The notes beneath the pieces were generated by a model, which saw nothing but the letters and a program-made list of their open reading frames with translations, did not search any database and was not told the DNA's origin. A stretch of 64,000 nt of DNA from Paracoccus seriniphilus (GTDB lineage: Bacteria; Pseudomonadota; Alphaproteobacteria; Rhodobacterales; Rhodobacteraceae): the NCBI RefSeq assembly GCF_028553745.1, contig NZ_CP067129.1, forward strand, positions 974,501 through 1,038,500. The letters are read 5' to 3'. This document shows positions 54,649-63,511 of this stretch, piece by piece; the first letter of the stretch is position 1, and each line of letters starts with the position of its first letter. The translations under genes were made by a program, and so were the position numbers.

Positions 54649-54826
54649 CCTTGCCTGTTCCCGCTTGTCGCGTTTCGATCCTATGTATGGAGATAAGCAG
54701 CAATTCAGACCACACAAGTGGCGCGCTTCGCGGCATCCTTGGCCCCTGTGCCTCTACCATTTGCCGCCGCCTTGCGTTAATGAGCGCCCGAAAGCGGCGC
54801 GCCGCCCCGGAACGAAAGTTTGCGAC

Positions 54827-57214
54827 ATGAAATTCACGCTGTCCTGGCTCAGGGAACATCTGGAAACCAATGCCAGCCTTGGTGAGATCACCGAAGCGCT
54901 GACCGATCTTGGCCTCGAGGTCGAAGAAGTCACCGACCCGGCCGCAAGGTTGGGCAGCTTTACCCTGGCCAAGGTGGTCCATGCCGAACAGCATCCCGAC
55001 GCAGATCGGCTGCGGGTCTGTCGCGTGGCCACCGATGAGGGCGAAAAGCAGATCGTCTGCGGTGCCCCCAATGCGCGTGAAGGCATTACCGTCGTGCTGG
55101 CCAAGCCGGGCGACTATGTGCCCGGCATTGATGTCACGCTCAGCGTGGGCAAGATTCGCGGCGTCGAAAGCCATGGCATGATGGCATCCGAGCGCGAGCT
55201 GGAGCTGTCGGAAGAACATGACGGCATCATCGAGCTGCCCTCGGGCGAGGTCGGCCAGAAATTCATCGACTGGCTGGCGGAAAATGCGCCCGAGAAGATC
55301 GACCCGATGATCTATATCAAGATCACGCCGAACCGCCCCGATGCGCTTGGCGTGCGCGGCATTGCCCGCGATCTGGCAGCGCGTGGCCTTGGCACGTTGA
55401 AGCCGCTGCGCGAGGCCTCGGTCAAAGGTCAGTTCCCCTGTCCGGTTCAGGTCACCATCGCCGCGGAAGTCGCGGACAAGGCACCCTTCTTCAGCGGGCG
55501 TCTGCTGCGCGGCGTCAGGAACGGCCCCAGCCCGGCCTGGCTGCAAAAGCGGCTGACCGCCATCGGTCTGCGTCCGATCAATGCGCTGGTCGATATCACC
55601 AATTTCTTCACCTATGATCTGAACCGGCCGCTGCATGTATTCGATGCGGCCAGGATCAAGGGCGACCTGACGCTGCGCGCGGCCCGCCCGCAAGAGCAGC
55701 TGCTGGCGCTGGATGACAAGACCTACGACCTGCCCGCACATGCGGTGGTGATCTGCGATGAAAACGGTCCCGAAAGCATTGCCGGGATCATGGGTGGCGC
55801 GGCGTCCGGCGCGGATGATGACACCACGGATGTCTTTGTCGAATCGGCCTATTTCGACCCCATCGCCACGGCAGCCGCGGGACGCACGCTGAAGATCAAT
55901 TCCGATGCGCGCTATCGTTTCGAACGCGGCATTGATCCGGCGTTCACGTTGCAGGGGCTTGAACTGGCGACGCAGATGATCATGGACCTGTGCGGTGGCG
56001 AAGCTTCGGAAATCGTCACGGCGGGCGCTGTTCCCGATACCTCGCGCGCCTATCGTCTGGACCCGGCGCGCACCAGTAGTCTTGTGGGGCTGGATATTCC
56101 CGAAGCGACGCAGCGCGCTTCTCTGGAGGCTCTGGGCTTCCGGCTTGAAGGTGACATGGCGCATGTGCCGTCATGGCGTCCCGATGTGCTGGGCGAGGCC
56201 GACCTGGTCGAGGAAATCGCCCGTATCGCCAGCCTGACCAAGCTGGAGGGCAAGCCCCTGCCGCGTCCTCAGGCGGGGGTTCCGCGCCCGATCCTGACGC
56301 CGCTGCAGATGCGTGAACGCGCGGCGCGCCGTCAGGCGGCGGCTCTGGGCTACAATGAATGCGTGACCTACAGCTTTATCGACGAAGCTGCGGCCAGGTT
56401 GTTCGGCGGTGGTGGTGATGCCCTGCGCGTCGAAAACCCGATCAGCAGCGAGATGACCCATCTGCGCCCCGATCTGCTGCCCGGCCTGCTGTCGGCGGCG
56501 GCCCGCAATCAGGCGCGCGGTCACGCCGATCTGTCGCTGTTTGAGATCGGGCCGGTCTTTTCCGGCGGCGAGCCGGGCGAACAGGCCTTGCAGATCTCGG
56601 GTCTGCTTGTCGGCGCACGCGCGGCGCGTGACCCCTTTGGCAGCCATCGCAAGGTGGACCTCTATGACGCCAAGGCCGATGCCGAAGCCGTGCTGAACGC
56701 GATTGGCGCACCAGCGCGGGCGCAGATCAACCGCAAGCTGGATGGCTGGTGGCATCCGGGCCGCGCGGGCAATATTGCGCTTGGCCCGAATGTTCTGGCC
56801 AGCTTTGGCGAGGTCCATCCCCGTGTCCTGCAGGCCATGGACGTCAAGGGTCCGGCGGTTGCCTTTACCGTGCGAATCGCCAATGTGCCTTTCCCCAAGG
56901 CCAAATCGCCTTCGCGCCCGGCTTTGGAGATTTCCGAGTTGCAGGCCGTCGAACGTGACTTTGCCTTTGTCGTCGACGCCCGTGTCGAGGCAATGACGCT
57001 GGTGAATGCGGCACAGGGCGCGGACAAGGTGCTGATCCAGTCTGTCAGCGTCTTTGACCAGTTTACCGGTCTGGAAGATGGGCGCAAATCCATTGCCATC
57101 ACCGTGCGTCTGCAGCCGCGCGACAAGACCCTGACCGATGCCGAGATCGAGGCCGTCGGCCGCAAGATCATCGACAAGGTGCAAAAGGCAACGGGCGGCA
57201 CATTGCGCGGCTGA
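54827..57214 (+). CDS. pheT: phenylalanyl-tRNA synthetase beta subunit
   Basis: 795 aa. Pairs with PheS to charge tRNA-Phe. N-terminal FTLSWLREHL, then a tRNA-binding OB domain (about 38-150, VVHAEQHPDADRLRVCRVAT), the B3/B4 editing domain (ITPNRPDALGVRGIARDLAA, ALVDITNFFTYDLNRPLHVFD), B5 domain (NPISSEMTHLRPDLLPGLL region downstream) and the C-terminal ferredoxin-fold anticodon-binding domain ending GRKIIDKVQKATGGTLRG. pheS is not adjacent; the upstream neighbour is the divergent TM2 gene. Confidence 0.97.
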   Translation: MKFTLSWLREHLETNASLGEITEALTDLGLEVEEVTDPAARLGSFTLAKVVHAEQHPDADRLRVCRVATDEGEKQIVCGAPNAREGITVVLAKPGDYVPGIDVTLSVGKIRGVESHGMMASERELELSEEHDGIIELPSGEVGQKFIDWLAENAPEKIDPMIYIKITPNRPDALGVRGIARDLAARGLGTLKPLREASVKGQFPCPVQVTIAAEVADKAPFFSGRLLRGVRNGPSPAWLQKRLTAIGLRPINALVDITNFFTYDLNRPLHVFDAARIKGDLTLRAARPQEQLLALDDKTYDLPAHAVVICDENGPESIAGIMGGAASGADDDTTDVFVESAYFDPIATAAAGRTLKINSDARYRFERGIDPAFTLQGLELATQMIMDLCGGEASEIVTAGAVPDTSRAYRLDPARTSSLVGLDIPEATQRASLEALGFRLEGDMAHVPSWRPDVLGEADLVEEIARIASLTKLEGKPLPRPQAGVPRPILTPLQMRERAARRQAAALGYNECVTYSFIDEAAARLFGGGGDALRVENPISSEMTHLRPDLLPGLLSAAARNQARGHADLSLFEIGPVFSGGEPGEQALQISGLLVGARAARDPFGSHRKVDLYDAKADAEAVLNAIGAPARAQINRKLDGWWHPGRAGNIALGPNVLASFGEVHPRVLQAMDVKGPAVAFTVRIANVPFPKAKSPSRPALEISELQAVERDFAFVVDARVEAMTLVNAAQGADKVLIQSVSVFDQFTGLEDGRKSIAITVRLQPRDKTLTDAEIEAVGRKIIDKVQKATGGTLRG

Positions 57215-57247
57215 CGCCTGCGCCTGGACCCGGAGGGAGCAGATCAG

Positions 57248-57274
57248 GGGCGGCGGTAAATACCGTCGCCCTTT
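57248..57274 (+). terminator. rho-independent terminator after pheT
   Basis: Arms GGGCGGCGGT and ACCGTCGCCC (one G-T pair) with loop AAAT, followed by TTTG, 34 bases past the pheT stop. Confidence 0.65.
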
Positions 57275-57368
57275 GTCGTGGCTGCGCGCGGCGTGATGCG
57301 GGTGCATGACATGACGCATGGAAAACCGGTCGCGGCTTCATGCGGCTGTCTGACTGTCAGGGGGAAGG

Positions 57369-57442
57369 TGGAGCGGGTGATGGGAATCGAACCCACGTAT
57401 TCAGCTTGGAAGGCTGCTGCTCTACCATTGAGCTACACCCGC
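57369..57442 (-). tRNA. tRNA-Gly (anticodon TCC)
   Basis: 74 bases with encoded CCA. Acceptor arms GCGGGTG and CACCCGC, D-arm GCTC..GAGC, anticodon loop CTTCCAA reading GGA and GGG, and T-loop GGTTCGATTCC are present on the minus strand. Confidence 0.96.
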
Positions 57443-57533
57443 GTCGGCAACGGTATATGACGGGACGCGCGCCGGTGCAAGCCGTTGCAGCCCGCTGATT
57501 TCCGTTTCCCGGCAGGTTTTTGCCACAGTCCGG

Positions 57534-57983
57534 CTATCTTCTGTCGTTGAAAAAGGATTGCAGCAAGCGCCGCGATGCCGCGGCATCGATGCCATCGAAA
57601 ACCTGCGGCCGGTGATGGCATTGCGGGTGGCTGAATACCCGCGCGCCATGTCTGACTCCGCCCATCCGCACATCCTCGGCACCGTAATAGATCGTGTCGA
57701 TTCGCGCGGCCGAGATGGCGGCGGCGCACATGGGACAGGGTTCCAATGTGACCCACAGCTTGTGACCGGGCAGTCGCTCAGATCCGGTCAGGGCACAGGC
57801 GGCGCGGATTGCCAGAATCTCGGCATGGGCCGTGGGGTCGCTCAACTCGCGGGTTCGATTGCCCGCTGCGGCCAGCACGCGTCCGTCCGGCGCGACCAGA
57901 ACCGCTCCGACCGGCACTTCGCCGCGCTGCGCTGCTGCCTGCGCTTCATCCAGCGCCTGCGCCATATGAGAGGTGAAAACCAT
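57534..57983 (-). CDS. tadA: tRNA adenosine(34) deaminase
   Basis: 149 aa. Deaminates wobble adenosine of tRNA-Arg(ACG) to inosine. Zinc site: His53 and Glu55 in TAHAEILAIR, Cys83 and Cys86 in LEPCPMCAAAI. The motif VPVGAVLV precedes it, as in TadA. Normal length and no domain fusion. Confidence 0.94.
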   Translation of the reverse strand: MVFTSHMAQALDEAQAAAQRGEVPVGAVLVAPDGRVLAAAGNRTRELSDPTAHAEILAIRAACALTGSERLPGHKLWVTLEPCPMCAAAISAARIDTIYYGAEDVRMGGVRHGARVFSHPQCHHRPQVFDGIDAAASRRLLQSFFNDRR

Positions 57984-58101
57984 TTCTGCCCGTCATTAAC
58001 CTGATCACATGCCCCGCGCATGCAAAAGAATCCTTCCCACGCGCCGATCCGGGGACTAGAAGGCCCCTTTTGCCCCGCAGAGATGCGAAGGAGATGTCGC
58101 A

Positions 58102-59451
58102 ATGACCGAAACCCCCGAAAATCCGCAGAAACCGGCCAATGCCGATCGAATCGCCAAGGTGATGGCGCGTGCCGGTGTGGCCAGCCGCCGCGAGGCCGAA
58201 CGCATGATCCTTGAAGGTCGTGTCAGCGTCAATGGCAAGAAGATTGCCAGCCCGGCGCTGGACGTGCTGCCTTCGGATGTCGTCGTGGTCGATGGCAAGA
58301 AGCTGGATGAAAAGCAGGAAACCCGGCTCTGGCTGTATTACAAGCCCAACGGGCTGGTGACCTCGGAATCCGATGAAAAGGGCCGCCAGACCATTTTCGA
58401 CGCCTTGCCGCGCGATCTGCCGCGCGTGATGACCATCGGCCGGCTGGACCTCAATTCCGAAGGGTTGCTGCTGCTGACCAATGACGGCGAGTTGAAACGC
58501 CGCCTGGAGTTGCCCGCGACCGGTTGGCTGCGCCGGTATCGAGTGCGAGTCAATGGCACGCCCAACGACCTGACCTTCGATCCCCTGCGTCGCGGCGTCA
58601 CCATTGATGGCGAGGATTTTGCGCCCATGGAGATCCGTCTGGACAGCCAGCAGGGTGCCAATGCCTGGGTCACTGTCGGCATCCGCGAGGGCCGCAACCG
58701 CGAGATCCGTCGTGCCATGGCGCATGTCGGGCTGCAGGTGAACCGGTTGATCCGGATCGGCTATGGTCCCTTCAAGCTGGTCGGTCTGGAAAAGAATCAG
58801 GTCAGCGAAGTCAAGCGCCGCGTGCTGCGCGACCAGCTGGGCGGTCTGCTGACCGGTGACATGACCGAGAAGGATCGCGAGATGCGCCCCCATGGCGCGG
58901 AATCAGGCCGGCGTCCCGAACGGCGTGGCGAGTCCGGTGGTGCTCGGCCGTTCCGCAAGGATGACGGGGCGGAACGGCCGCGTCGCTTTGCCGGAAACCG
59001 CAAGGCGGATGATGGCGCCTTTGGAAAGCGCGGAGATCGTGGTTTCCGCGCGGATGATGGTGGCGAAAACCGTCGCGGTGGTGGCGCAAAGCCCTTTGGC
59101 AAGACCTTTGGCGCGAACCGCCCTCGGCGCGAGGATGACGGTGCCGGTGATCGTCCGCGGCGCAGTTTCTCGGACCGTCCGGGCGAAAAGCGCGATGGCA
59201 AGCCCGGGGGCAAACCCTTTGGCAAGCCCGCAGGGGGCAGACCGGCATTTGCAGGCAAGCCGGGCTTCAAGGGCCCGCGTGGCGAGCGTGACGGGGCTGG
59301 TGAGGGTCGCTCGGGAGGTTTCTCGCGTGCCGGTGGCGGCGAGGGCCGCAAAGGCGGCTTTTCGCGCGATGGCGGGGGCAAACCCGCCGGACGCTTTGGA
59401 GGCAAGCCGGGGGGCAAGCCACAGGGCAAACCGCGCGGGCCAAGAAGCTGA
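58102..59451 (+). CDS. rluB: rRNA pseudouridine synthase (RluB type) with long Arg/Gly-rich tail
   Basis: 449 aa. S4 RNA-binding domain (about 13-60: AKVMARAGVASRREAERMILEGRVSVNG) and RsuA/RluB catalytic domain (about 65-250) with catalytic Asp in TIGRLDLNSEGLLLLTNDG and the late EGRNREIRRAMAHVG motif. From residue 254 a disordered tail of about 195 residues consists of Gly, Arg, Lys, Pro and Asp with many GKP, RRG and RFG-type steps. Modifies 23S rRNA; the extended tail probably binds RNA or ribosomal precursors. GGAG precedes the ATG. A perfect terminator follows. Confidence 0.94.
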   Translation: MTETPENPQKPANADRIAKVMARAGVASRREAERMILEGRVSVNGKKIASPALDVLPSDVVVVDGKKLDEKQETRLWLYYKPNGLVTSESDEKGRQTIFDALPRDLPRVMTIGRLDLNSEGLLLLTNDGELKRRLELPATGWLRRYRVRVNGTPNDLTFDPLRRGVTIDGEDFAPMEIRLDSQQGANAWVTVGIREGRNREIRRAMAHVGLQVNRLIRIGYGPFKLVGLEKNQVSEVKRRVLRDQLGGLLTGDMTEKDREMRPHGAESGRRPERRGESGGARPFRKDDGAERPRRFAGNRKADDGAFGKRGDRGFRADDGGENRRGGGAKPFGKTFGANRPRREDDGAGDRPRRSFSDRPGEKRDGKPGGKPFGKPAGGRPAFAGKPGFKGPRGERDGAGEGRSGGFSRAGGGEGRKGGFSRDGGGKPAGRFGGKPGGKPQGKPRGPRS

Positions 59452-59454
59452 GGG

Positions 59455-59480
59455 AAGGGGCACTTGATGTGCCCCTTTTT
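59455..59480 (+). terminator. rho-independent terminator after rluB
   Basis: Arms GGGGCAC and GTGCCCC with loop TTGAT, preceded by AA and followed by TTTTT. It begins 3 bases after the rluB stop and touches the convergent hemP stop. Confidence 0.9.
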
Positions 59481-59656
59481 CATTTGGTCAGGATCAGTTT
59501 CCCGGCGCGCGTGATGCGCAGCTGGTAGATCTGTTCGTCCAGAACGATCAGCGCCTGATTTCCACCACGTGTCAGCTGCGTTGCGTCATGCTGGGGCAGG
59601 CGCGCCAGAACAGAGGTTGCGGGACGGGAGAATTCAGAGGGGCGGGTAGCGGTCAT
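59480..59656 (-). CDS. hemP: hemin uptake protein HemP
   Basis: 58 aa. The HemP family signature is seen at the C-terminus: GNQALIVLDEQIYQLRITRAGKLILTK. Small cytosolic protein typical of iron/heme uptake loci; in some bacteria it activates heme uptake genes. Here it stands alone, without hmu genes. ATG 59656 (complement) is chosen because the family is about 55-60 aa. Confidence 0.88.
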   Translation of the reverse strand: MTATRPSEFSRPATSVLARLPQHDATQLTRGGNQALIVLDEQIYQLRITRAGKLILTK

Positions 59657-59695
59657 GATCGTCCTCATTGAAAAGGTTCCTAGCTTCGACAATGC

Positions 59696-59710
59696 TGACA
59701 AATTCTATCA
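59696..59710. promoter_or_regulatory. TGA-N9-TCA element upstream of hemP
   Basis: TGACAAATTCTATCA on the plus strand reads TGATAGAATTTGTCA toward hemP. It fits the TGA-N9-TCA core described for iron-responsive Rrf2-type RirA sites and overlaps a TAGAAT -10-like box of the hemP promoter. Confidence 0.45.
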
Positions 59711-59759
59711 GGTAAGTCAAAGTAAAAGAGTCGGAATTACGCCACCCGCCGAAATTGCC

Positions 59760-60785
<1,026 letters not shown>

Positions 60786-60826
60786 GAATTCGCCTTTTGG
60801 GTCTGTTGTAGACCGCGCTATTTCAA

Positions 60827-60841
60827 TGTAATAAAATAACA
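60827..60841. promoter_or_regulatory. candidate Zur operator between znuA and zur
   Basis: TGTAATAAAATAACA has arms TGTAAT and ATAACA matching at 5 of 6 positions inverted and resembles the AT-rich Zur consensus ending in TAACA. It is the most AT-rich sequence in the divergent znuA-zur gap and lies 31 bases before zur and 42 before znuA. Confidence 0.6.
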
Positions 60842-60871
60842 AGTCAACCGAGTTTCCGGAAGGTTCATCCT

Positions 60872-61372
60872 GTGACGCAAGAACAACCCGACGCGGGCAC
60901 AGCCTTTACGCCCCATGATCACTGCCTCTGCCAGTCGCATGCCTTGCAGGTGGCCGAAGAAAGATTGGCGGCCAGAAAGGCACGGCTGACCCCTGTGCGC
61001 CGACGCACGCTTGAGATCCTGCTGGAAGCCCATCGGGCGATGGGGGCCTATGAGGTGCTGGAGCGGCTGGCCGAGGACGGTTTTGGCAGTCAGCCTCCGG
61101 TTGCCTACCGCGCGTTGGAATTCCTGGTGCAGCATGGTCTGGCACATAGGTTGCAGCGCCTCAACGCCTTTGCCGCCTGCCTGCATCCCGAAAGCGAGCA
61201 TGCCCCGGCCTTCCTGATCTGTCGCGCCTGTGACAAGCTGGCCGAAATTCCGGCCGGCTGTCTGCGCAACGAGATGAACAAACTGTCGCGCGAGGCAGGC
61301 TTTGTGGTCGAGGGGGTCACGGTCGAGGCTGTCGGGCTTTGCGCCAGCTGTGCCGAGGCGGGTTCCGCATGA
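60872..61372 (+). CDS. zur: zinc uptake regulator Zur
   Basis: 166 aa Fur-family repressor. N-terminal metal-site region HDHCLCQSH; winged helix (ARKARLTPVRRRTLEILLEAHRAMGAYEVLERL); C-terminal zinc-binding cysteines CRACDKLAE..GC and CASCAEAG. Represses zinc uptake when zinc is plentiful. Stop overlaps the znuC start by 4 bases, so it is the first gene of zur-znuC-znuB. RBS weak (AGG). Confidence 0.94.
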   Translation: MTQEQPDAGTAFTPHDHCLCQSHALQVAEERLAARKARLTPVRRRTLEILLEAHRAMGAYEVLERLAEDGFGSQPPVAYRALEFLVQHGLAHRLQRLNAFAACLHPESEHAPAFLICRACDKLAEIPAGCLRNEMNKLSREAGFVVEGVTVEAVGLCASCAEAGSA

Positions 61373-62151
61373 ACGCCCTGATCGAGGCCAGAAACCTGTC
61401 GGTCCTGCGCAGCGGCAGCACGGAAGCGGTGTTGAAACACGTCGATTTCACCATCCGTCCGGGCGAGATCGTGACCGTGGTCGGCCCCAATGGCTCGGGC
61501 AAGTCGTCGCTGATCCGTGCGCTGTTGGGGCATATGCCGCTGGCGGGCGGCGGGGTGACGCGCAAACCGGGGTTGCGCATCGGATATGTGCCCCAGAAGT
61601 TGCAACTGGACAACACGATCCCGATGACGGTCAGGCGATTTCTGTCGCTGCCGCGTCGCGTCGGCGATGCCGTTGCCAGCGAAGCCCTGAAGATGACCGG
61701 GGTGACCGGCGTCGAGAAGCGACAACTGACCCGGCTGTCCGGCGGCCAGTTCCAGCGCGTTCTGCTGGCGCGTGCGCTGCTGCACAACCCCGATCTGCTG
61801 GTGCTGGATGAGCCGACGCAGGGGCTGGACCAGCCGGGGATCGTGGCGTTCTACAAGCTGATCGAGGATGTCCGGCGCGAAACCGGGGCGGCGATCCTGC
61901 TGGTCAGCCATGATCTGCTGGTGGTGATGCGGGCCTCGGATCGGGTGATCTGTCTGAACGGACATATCTGCTGTGAAGGCACGCCCGAGGATGTCAGTGT
62001 CGATCCCGCCTATCGCGCCCTGTTCGGATCGGGGGCGCAGGGCACGCTGGCGCTGTATCGGCACCATCACGATCATGACCATGAACATGGCGCGGTCTGC
62101 GAACCGCAACTGGGGCAGGGCGGTCATGACGACCAGCCGCTGCAGCATTAA
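61369..62151 (+). CDS. znuC: zinc ABC transporter ATPase ZnuC
   Basis: 260 aa. Walker A GPNGSGKSS, signature LSGGQFQRVLLARALL, Walker B LLVLDEPTQGLD, H-loop LVSHDLLVV. A His-rich C-terminal segment (HHHDHDHEHGAV) resembles metal-handling loops of ZnuC proteins. ATG 61369 overlaps the zur stop. Confidence 0.95.
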   Translation: MNALIEARNLSVLRSGSTEAVLKHVDFTIRPGEIVTVVGPNGSGKSSLIRALLGHMPLAGGGVTRKPGLRIGYVPQKLQLDNTIPMTVRRFLSLPRRVGDAVASEALKMTGVTGVEKRQLTRLSGGQFQRVLLARALLHNPDLLVLDEPTQGLDQPGIVAFYKLIEDVRRETGAAILLVSHDLLVVMRASDRVICLNGHICCEGTPEDVSVDPAYRALFGSGAQGTLALYRHHHDHDHEHGAVCEPQLGQGGHDDQPLQH

Positions 62152-62168
62152 CCGACGGAAACTGTCAC

Positions 62169-62951
62169 ATGCTTGACGATTTTTTCATCCGCGCCTTGCT
62201 GGCCGGACTTGGCCTGGCGGCTGTCACCGGCCCCCTGGGCAGTTTCGTTGTCTGGCGGCGTATGGCCTATTTCGGTGATTCGACGGCCCATGCCGCGATT
62301 CTGGGCGTCGCCATCAGTCTGGCCTTCAACATGTCGATCTATATCGGCACGCTGAGCGTGGCGATCTCGATGGCGGTGCTGGTGACGGTGCTGACCAATC
62401 GTGGACAGGCCATGGATACGGTTCTGGGCGTCCTTGCGCATTCGGCGCTGGCCTTCGGTCTTGTGGCGATCAGCTTTGTGCCCTCGGCGCGTGGCGATCT
62501 GAACGCCTTTCTCTTCGGAGACATTCTGGCGGTCAGGCGGTTTGACCTTGCATTGATCTGGGGCGGGGCGGCGCTGGTGCTGGTGCTGCTGATCTGGCGC
62601 TGGCAGAAGATGGTCACTGCCACCGTCAACGAGGAACTGGCCATGGCGGCGGGAATAGATCCGCGCTTCGAGCGTCTGGTGTTGTCGCTTGCGCTTGCGG
62701 TGGTCGTGGCCCTGGCCATTCGGGTGGTCGGTTCGCTGCTGATTTCAGCCATGCTGATCGTGCCGGCAGCCGCGGCGCGCGGACAGACCAGCACTCCGGA
62801 ACGCATGGCAATTCTGGCCTCGGTGATCGCGGCGATCTCGGTCTCTGCGGGGCTGTGGTCCAGCCTGCATTTCGACAGCCCTGCCGGCCCCTCGATCGTT
62901 GCCGCAACAACGGTTTTTTTCGCGTTAGGGCAAGTTTTTCGTCGCGTTTAA
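62169..62951 (+). CDS. znuB: zinc ABC transporter permease ZnuB
   Basis: 260 aa, seven to eight membrane segments, ABC-3 (metal) permease family. Family blocks FVVWRRMAYFGDSTAHAAILGVAI and VVGSLLISAMLIVPAAAARGQT. Starts 17 bases after znuC. Confidence 0.95.
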   Translation: MLDDFFIRALLAGLGLAAVTGPLGSFVVWRRMAYFGDSTAHAAILGVAISLAFNMSIYIGTLSVAISMAVLVTVLTNRGQAMDTVLGVLAHSALAFGLVAISFVPSARGDLNAFLFGDILAVRRFDLALIWGGAALVLVLLIWRWQKMVTATVNEELAMAAGIDPRFERLVLSLALAVVVALAIRVVGSLLISAMLIVPAAAARGQTSTPERMAILASVIAAISVSAGLWSSLHFDSPAGPSIVAATTVFFALGQVFRRV

Positions 62952-62959
62952 CGGCAGTT

Positions 62960-62977
62960 TGACACAAAATGGTGTCA
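62960..62977 (+). terminator. hairpin after znuB
   Basis: Arms TGACAC and GTGTCA around AAAATG, 8 bases past the znuB stop. Short stem and only TT following, so weak. Confidence 0.35.
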
Positions 62978-63149
62978 TTGGCCGCAAACGGTAACCCACG
63001 CCCATTGGTTCTGTTGGCCAATATGCAACAGTGAACGCAAGGCCGGGATGGAATCGATTCAATGCCGCTTTTCAACTGTTCTGGATTGTGTAACTGTCAG
63101 CACTGATGTTGCCGGAGACGGCAGCTCTTAAATGTAACGGAGCATGATC

Positions 63150-63353
63150 ATGACCAAATTCGCTACTTTCGCTGCCGCCCTCGGCCTGACCGCAACCTCG
63201 GCTCTGGCCGGTGGCTATGTTGCTCCCGTCGTTGACGTCGAGCCCGTTGTCATCGAAGAAGAAGCCGCGTCCTCGAACGCTGGCCTGGTGATCCCCGCCC
63301 TGCTGCTGCTGGGCGTGATCGCTGCTGTTGCTTCGGACGACGACGACAGCTGA
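63150..63353 (+). CDS. small exported acidic protein ending in DDDDS
   Basis: 67 aa. Signal-like start TKFATFAAALGLTATSALA, then GGYVAPVVDVEPVVIEEE, a hydrophobic stretch LVIPALLLLGVIAAVA and the acidic end SDDDDS. Similar small proteins occur in many Rhodobacterales genomes but have no known function. The second ATG (63150) is preferred over ATG 63144. Two hairpins, the second a strong terminator, follow within 70 bases, supporting a real short transcript. Confidence 0.7.
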   Translation: MTKFATFAAALGLTATSALAGGYVAPVVDVEPVVIEEEAASSNAGLVIPALLLLGVIAAVASDDDDS

Positions 63354-63360
63354 TTACGGA

Positions 63361-63420
63361 ACAGATCGGATTTCCGATCTGTTTGAAAGAGGGCTGGCCT
63401 TGTGTCAGCCCTCTTTTCTT
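63361..63420 (+). terminator. two successive hairpins, the second an intrinsic terminator
   Basis: Hairpin 1: ACAGATCGGA and TCCGATCTGT, perfect 10-base arms, 63361-63382. Hairpin 2: AAAGAGGGCTG and CAGCCCTCTTT with TTCTTTT after it, 63386-63420. Confidence 0.85.
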
Positions 63421-63458
63421 TTGGGATTCGCAATGTGAATCCCCTGAATGCCCCCATC

Positions 63459-63488
63459 AAAAAAGCCGCCCCGAAAGGGCGGCCTTTT
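63459..63488. terminator. bidirectional terminator before the yjbF-like gene end
   Basis: GCCGCCC (63465-63471) and GGGCGGC (63477-63483) pair around CGAAA; AAAAAA flanks the left and CTTTTCC the right, so it can terminate both strands. Confidence 0.85.
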
Positions 63489-63511
63489 CCTATCCGGGCC
63501 TTGTTGGGGCG

